A model generated the notes under the pieces. It worked only from the letters and a program-made list of their open reading frames with translations. It made no database searches and was not told the DNA's origin. The translations under genes and the position numbers were made by a program. Positions 62,658 to 64,000 of a stretch of DNA of 64,000 nucleotides are shown here, piece by piece (positions within the stretch are counted from its first letter, which is position 1; each line of letters opens with the position of its first letter). This DNA is from Alkalihalobacillus sp. CinArs1 (GTDB lineage: Bacteria; Bacillota; Bacilli; Bacillales; Guptibacillaceae): NCBI RefSeq assembly GCF_947387515.1, contig NZ_CANDOB010000002.1, positions 1,116,001 to 1,180,000 of the forward strand, written 5' to 3'.

Positions 62658-63545
62658 ATGGCAGATGGAAGAATTATTAAAGCTTTAAGTGGCTTTTATT
62701 ACGTGCAGGATGAAGTGAATAAAGAAATCTATCAATGCAGAGGCAGAGGGAATTTTAGAAAGCGAAAGATCACCCCTTTAGTTGGAGATAACGTTGTCTA
62801 TGAAGCGGAGAATAAAACAGATGGTTATATTCTAGAAGTAAAGAAAAGAGAAAATGAATTAGTTCGTCCACCGATTGCTAATATCGATCAGGCTTTTCTC
62901 GTTTTTTCAGCTACTCAACCTACGTTCAATACGCAGCTGCTTGATAAGTTTCTTGTTCATATCGAAGCGAGTGATATAAAGCCAGTCATCTGCATCACAA
63001 AAATGGATCTTGTTTCAGAATCAGAAGAAGAAATCATACACAATTATAGCAAGGACTATAGTGAGGTGGGGTATGAAGTACTGATGAATTCTGCACAGAG
63101 TTTGTCTGGAATATCTGAGATCGAGGAGCATTTTTATGATAATGTCACTGTATTCGCAGGACAATCAGGAGTAGGGAAGTCCTCACTACTCAATGCGATC
63201 AATCCAGATTTAGACTTAGATACTAGCGATATTTCAACACATTTGGGACGAGGAAAACATACGACACGTCATGTTGAATTAATTCCGTTTGGATCTGGAT
63301 TAGTCGCTGACACACCCGGCTTTAGTTCTCTTGATTTCAGGGGCATAGAGGCAGATGATTTATGGCTTTACTTTCCTGAAATTAGAGAAAAAACGAACGA
63401 ATGTAAATTTAGAGGCTGCACTCATATGAAAGAACCTGGATGTGCGGTTAAAGCAGCTGTAGATGAAGGTGAGATAAAGGCGTACAGATACGACCATTAT
63501 TCATCGTTCTTCACAGAGATTAAGGACCAAAAACGGAGGTATTAA
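62658..63545 (+). CDS. rsgA: Ribosome small subunit-dependent GTPase RsgA (CpgA)
   Basis: RsgA binds the 30S subunit and releases late assembly factors. The 295-residue protein has an N-terminal OB fold (about 1-70), a circularly permuted GTPase domain in which the order G4-G1-G3 is seen as [22 protein letters not shown] and [10 protein letters not shown], and a C-terminal zinc finger with [17 protein letters not shown] at 62658 with AAGGAG upstream is the start; the open frame back to 62553 lies inside prkC. Links with peptidoglycan deposition in Bacillus match the neighbouring prkC. rpe starts 1 nt after the stop. Confidence 0.96.
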   Translation: MADGRIIKALSGFYYVQDEVNKEIYQCRGRGNFRKRKITPLVGDNVVYEAENKTDGYILEVKKRENELVRPPIANIDQAFLVFSATQPTFNTQLLDKFLVHIEASDIKPVICITKMDLVSESEEEIIHNYSKDYSEVGYEVLMNSAQSLSGISEIEEHFYDNVTVFAGQSGVGKSSLLNAINPDLDLDTSDISTHLGRGKHTTRHVELIPFGSGLVADTPGFSSLDFRGIEADDLWLYFPEIREKTNECKFRGCTHMKEPGCAVKAAVDEGEIKAYRYDHYSSFFTEIKDQKRRY

Positions 63546-63546
63546 T

Positions 63547-64000
63547 ATGATAAAGATCGCACCATCAATCCTCTCAAGCGACTTCGCAAGACTTGGAGAA
63601 GAAGTGAAGGATGTTGAAGCGTGTGGAGCTGATTATATTCACGTAGACGTGATGGATGGACATTTCGTACCAAACATTACGATTGGAGCACCTATCGTTC
63701 GAGCTCTTCGTCCTGTTACGAACTTACCGCTCGACGTGCACCTAATGATTGAAAACCCAGATCACTACATCGAAGATTTCGCAGATGCAGGGGCAGATAT
63801 CCTGACTGTTCACGCAGAGGCATGTCCTCATTTACATCGCACGATTCAGTTGATCAAGAGCAAAGGTGTTAAAGCAGGCGTCGTCATCAATCCTGCAACA
63901 CCAGTCGATGCGATCAAACATGTGATCGAAGATGTTGACCTTGTTCTTCTCATGACCGTGAATCCAGGGTTTGGTGGACAGGCTTTCATCGAAAGAGTGG
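63547..64000 (+). CDS. rpe: Ribulose-phosphate 3-epimerase, 3' end beyond window
   Basis: Rpe interconverts ribulose 5-phosphate and xylulose 5-phosphate. 151 residues are visible of about 217; the frame stays open to the window end. [20 protein letters not shown] at the start, the metal-binding [15 protein letters not shown] (about 33-47) and DVHLMIENP (about 63-71) and the [16 protein letters not shown] motif (near 133-148) are typical. GGAGG sits at the end of rsgA. It shares its place with the B. subtilis rpe after cpgA. Confidence 0.95.
   Translation, partial: MIKIAPSILSSDFARLGEEVKDVEACGADYIHVDVMDGHFVPNITIGAPIVRALRPVTNLPLDVHLMIENPDHYIEDFADAGADILTVHAEACPHLHRTIQLIKSKGVKAGVVINPATPVDAIKHVIEDVDLVLLMTVNPGFGGQAFIERV

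Overview
The window is chromosomal core DNA of an endospore-forming member of the Bacillaceae (Firmicutes). The evidence is a Bacillus-type division and cell wall (dcw) cluster carrying spoVD and spoVE, the spoIIGA-sigE-sigG sporulation locus, bacillithiol synthesis (bshC), an ileS T-box, a PyrR-attenuated pyr operon and the gmk-rpoZ-coaBC-priA-def-fmt-rsmB-prpC-prkC-rsgA-rpe block. Gene order follows Bacillus subtilis closely. The genus cannot be fixed from the sequence alone. No phage, insertion sequence, CRISPR array, rRNA or tRNA gene was found.
Layout: 1-1374 is the 3' part of bshC. 1453-13933 is the first dcw half (mraZ, rsmH, ftsL, pbpB, spoVD, murE, murF, mraY, murD, spoVE). 13934-14354 has no gene, but holds a probable small structured RNA with its own terminator where B. 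subtilis has murG and murB. 14355-18043 is divIB, a 465-nt gap, ftsA and ftsZ. 18091-18498 is an array of about 120-bp tandem repeats. 18615-21864 is the threonine operon hom-thrC-thrB. 22029-24561 is spoIIGA-sigE-sigG. 24633-28618 is the ylmCDE-sepF-ylmGH-divIVA septum block. 28650-31822 is the T-box and ileS. 32115-33487 is lspA and rluD. 33494-45340 is the pyr operon with three PyrR attenuators. 45354-46656 holds two accessory genes (methyltransferase, VOC protein). rqcH (46695-48404) is the only convincing minus-strand gene. 48511-64000 holds a calcium P-type ATPase, the yloC-remA-gmk-rpoZ-coaBC-priA-def-fmt-rsmB run, and the prpC-prkC-rsgA-rpe group; rpe is cut by the window end.
Functionally, the genes make lipid-linked peptidoglycan precursors (MurE, MurF, MraY, MurD), assemble the division ring (FtsZ, FtsA, SepF, DivIVA, FtsL, DivIB, PBP2B), and redirect that machinery during sporulation (SpoVD, SpoVE, SigE, SigG). 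Threonine and pyrimidine synthesis follow, then general translation and replication functions and the PASTA kinase/phosphatase pair that senses cell-wall fragments.
No new enzymatic or defence system is visible. The most unusual features are non-coding: the candidate RNA in the murG-murB slot, the tandem hairpin repeats next to the inserted threonine operon, an inverted repeat across the hom ribosome binding site, a palindrome inside the lspA promoter, and the leader hairpin with TTG start in front of sigG.
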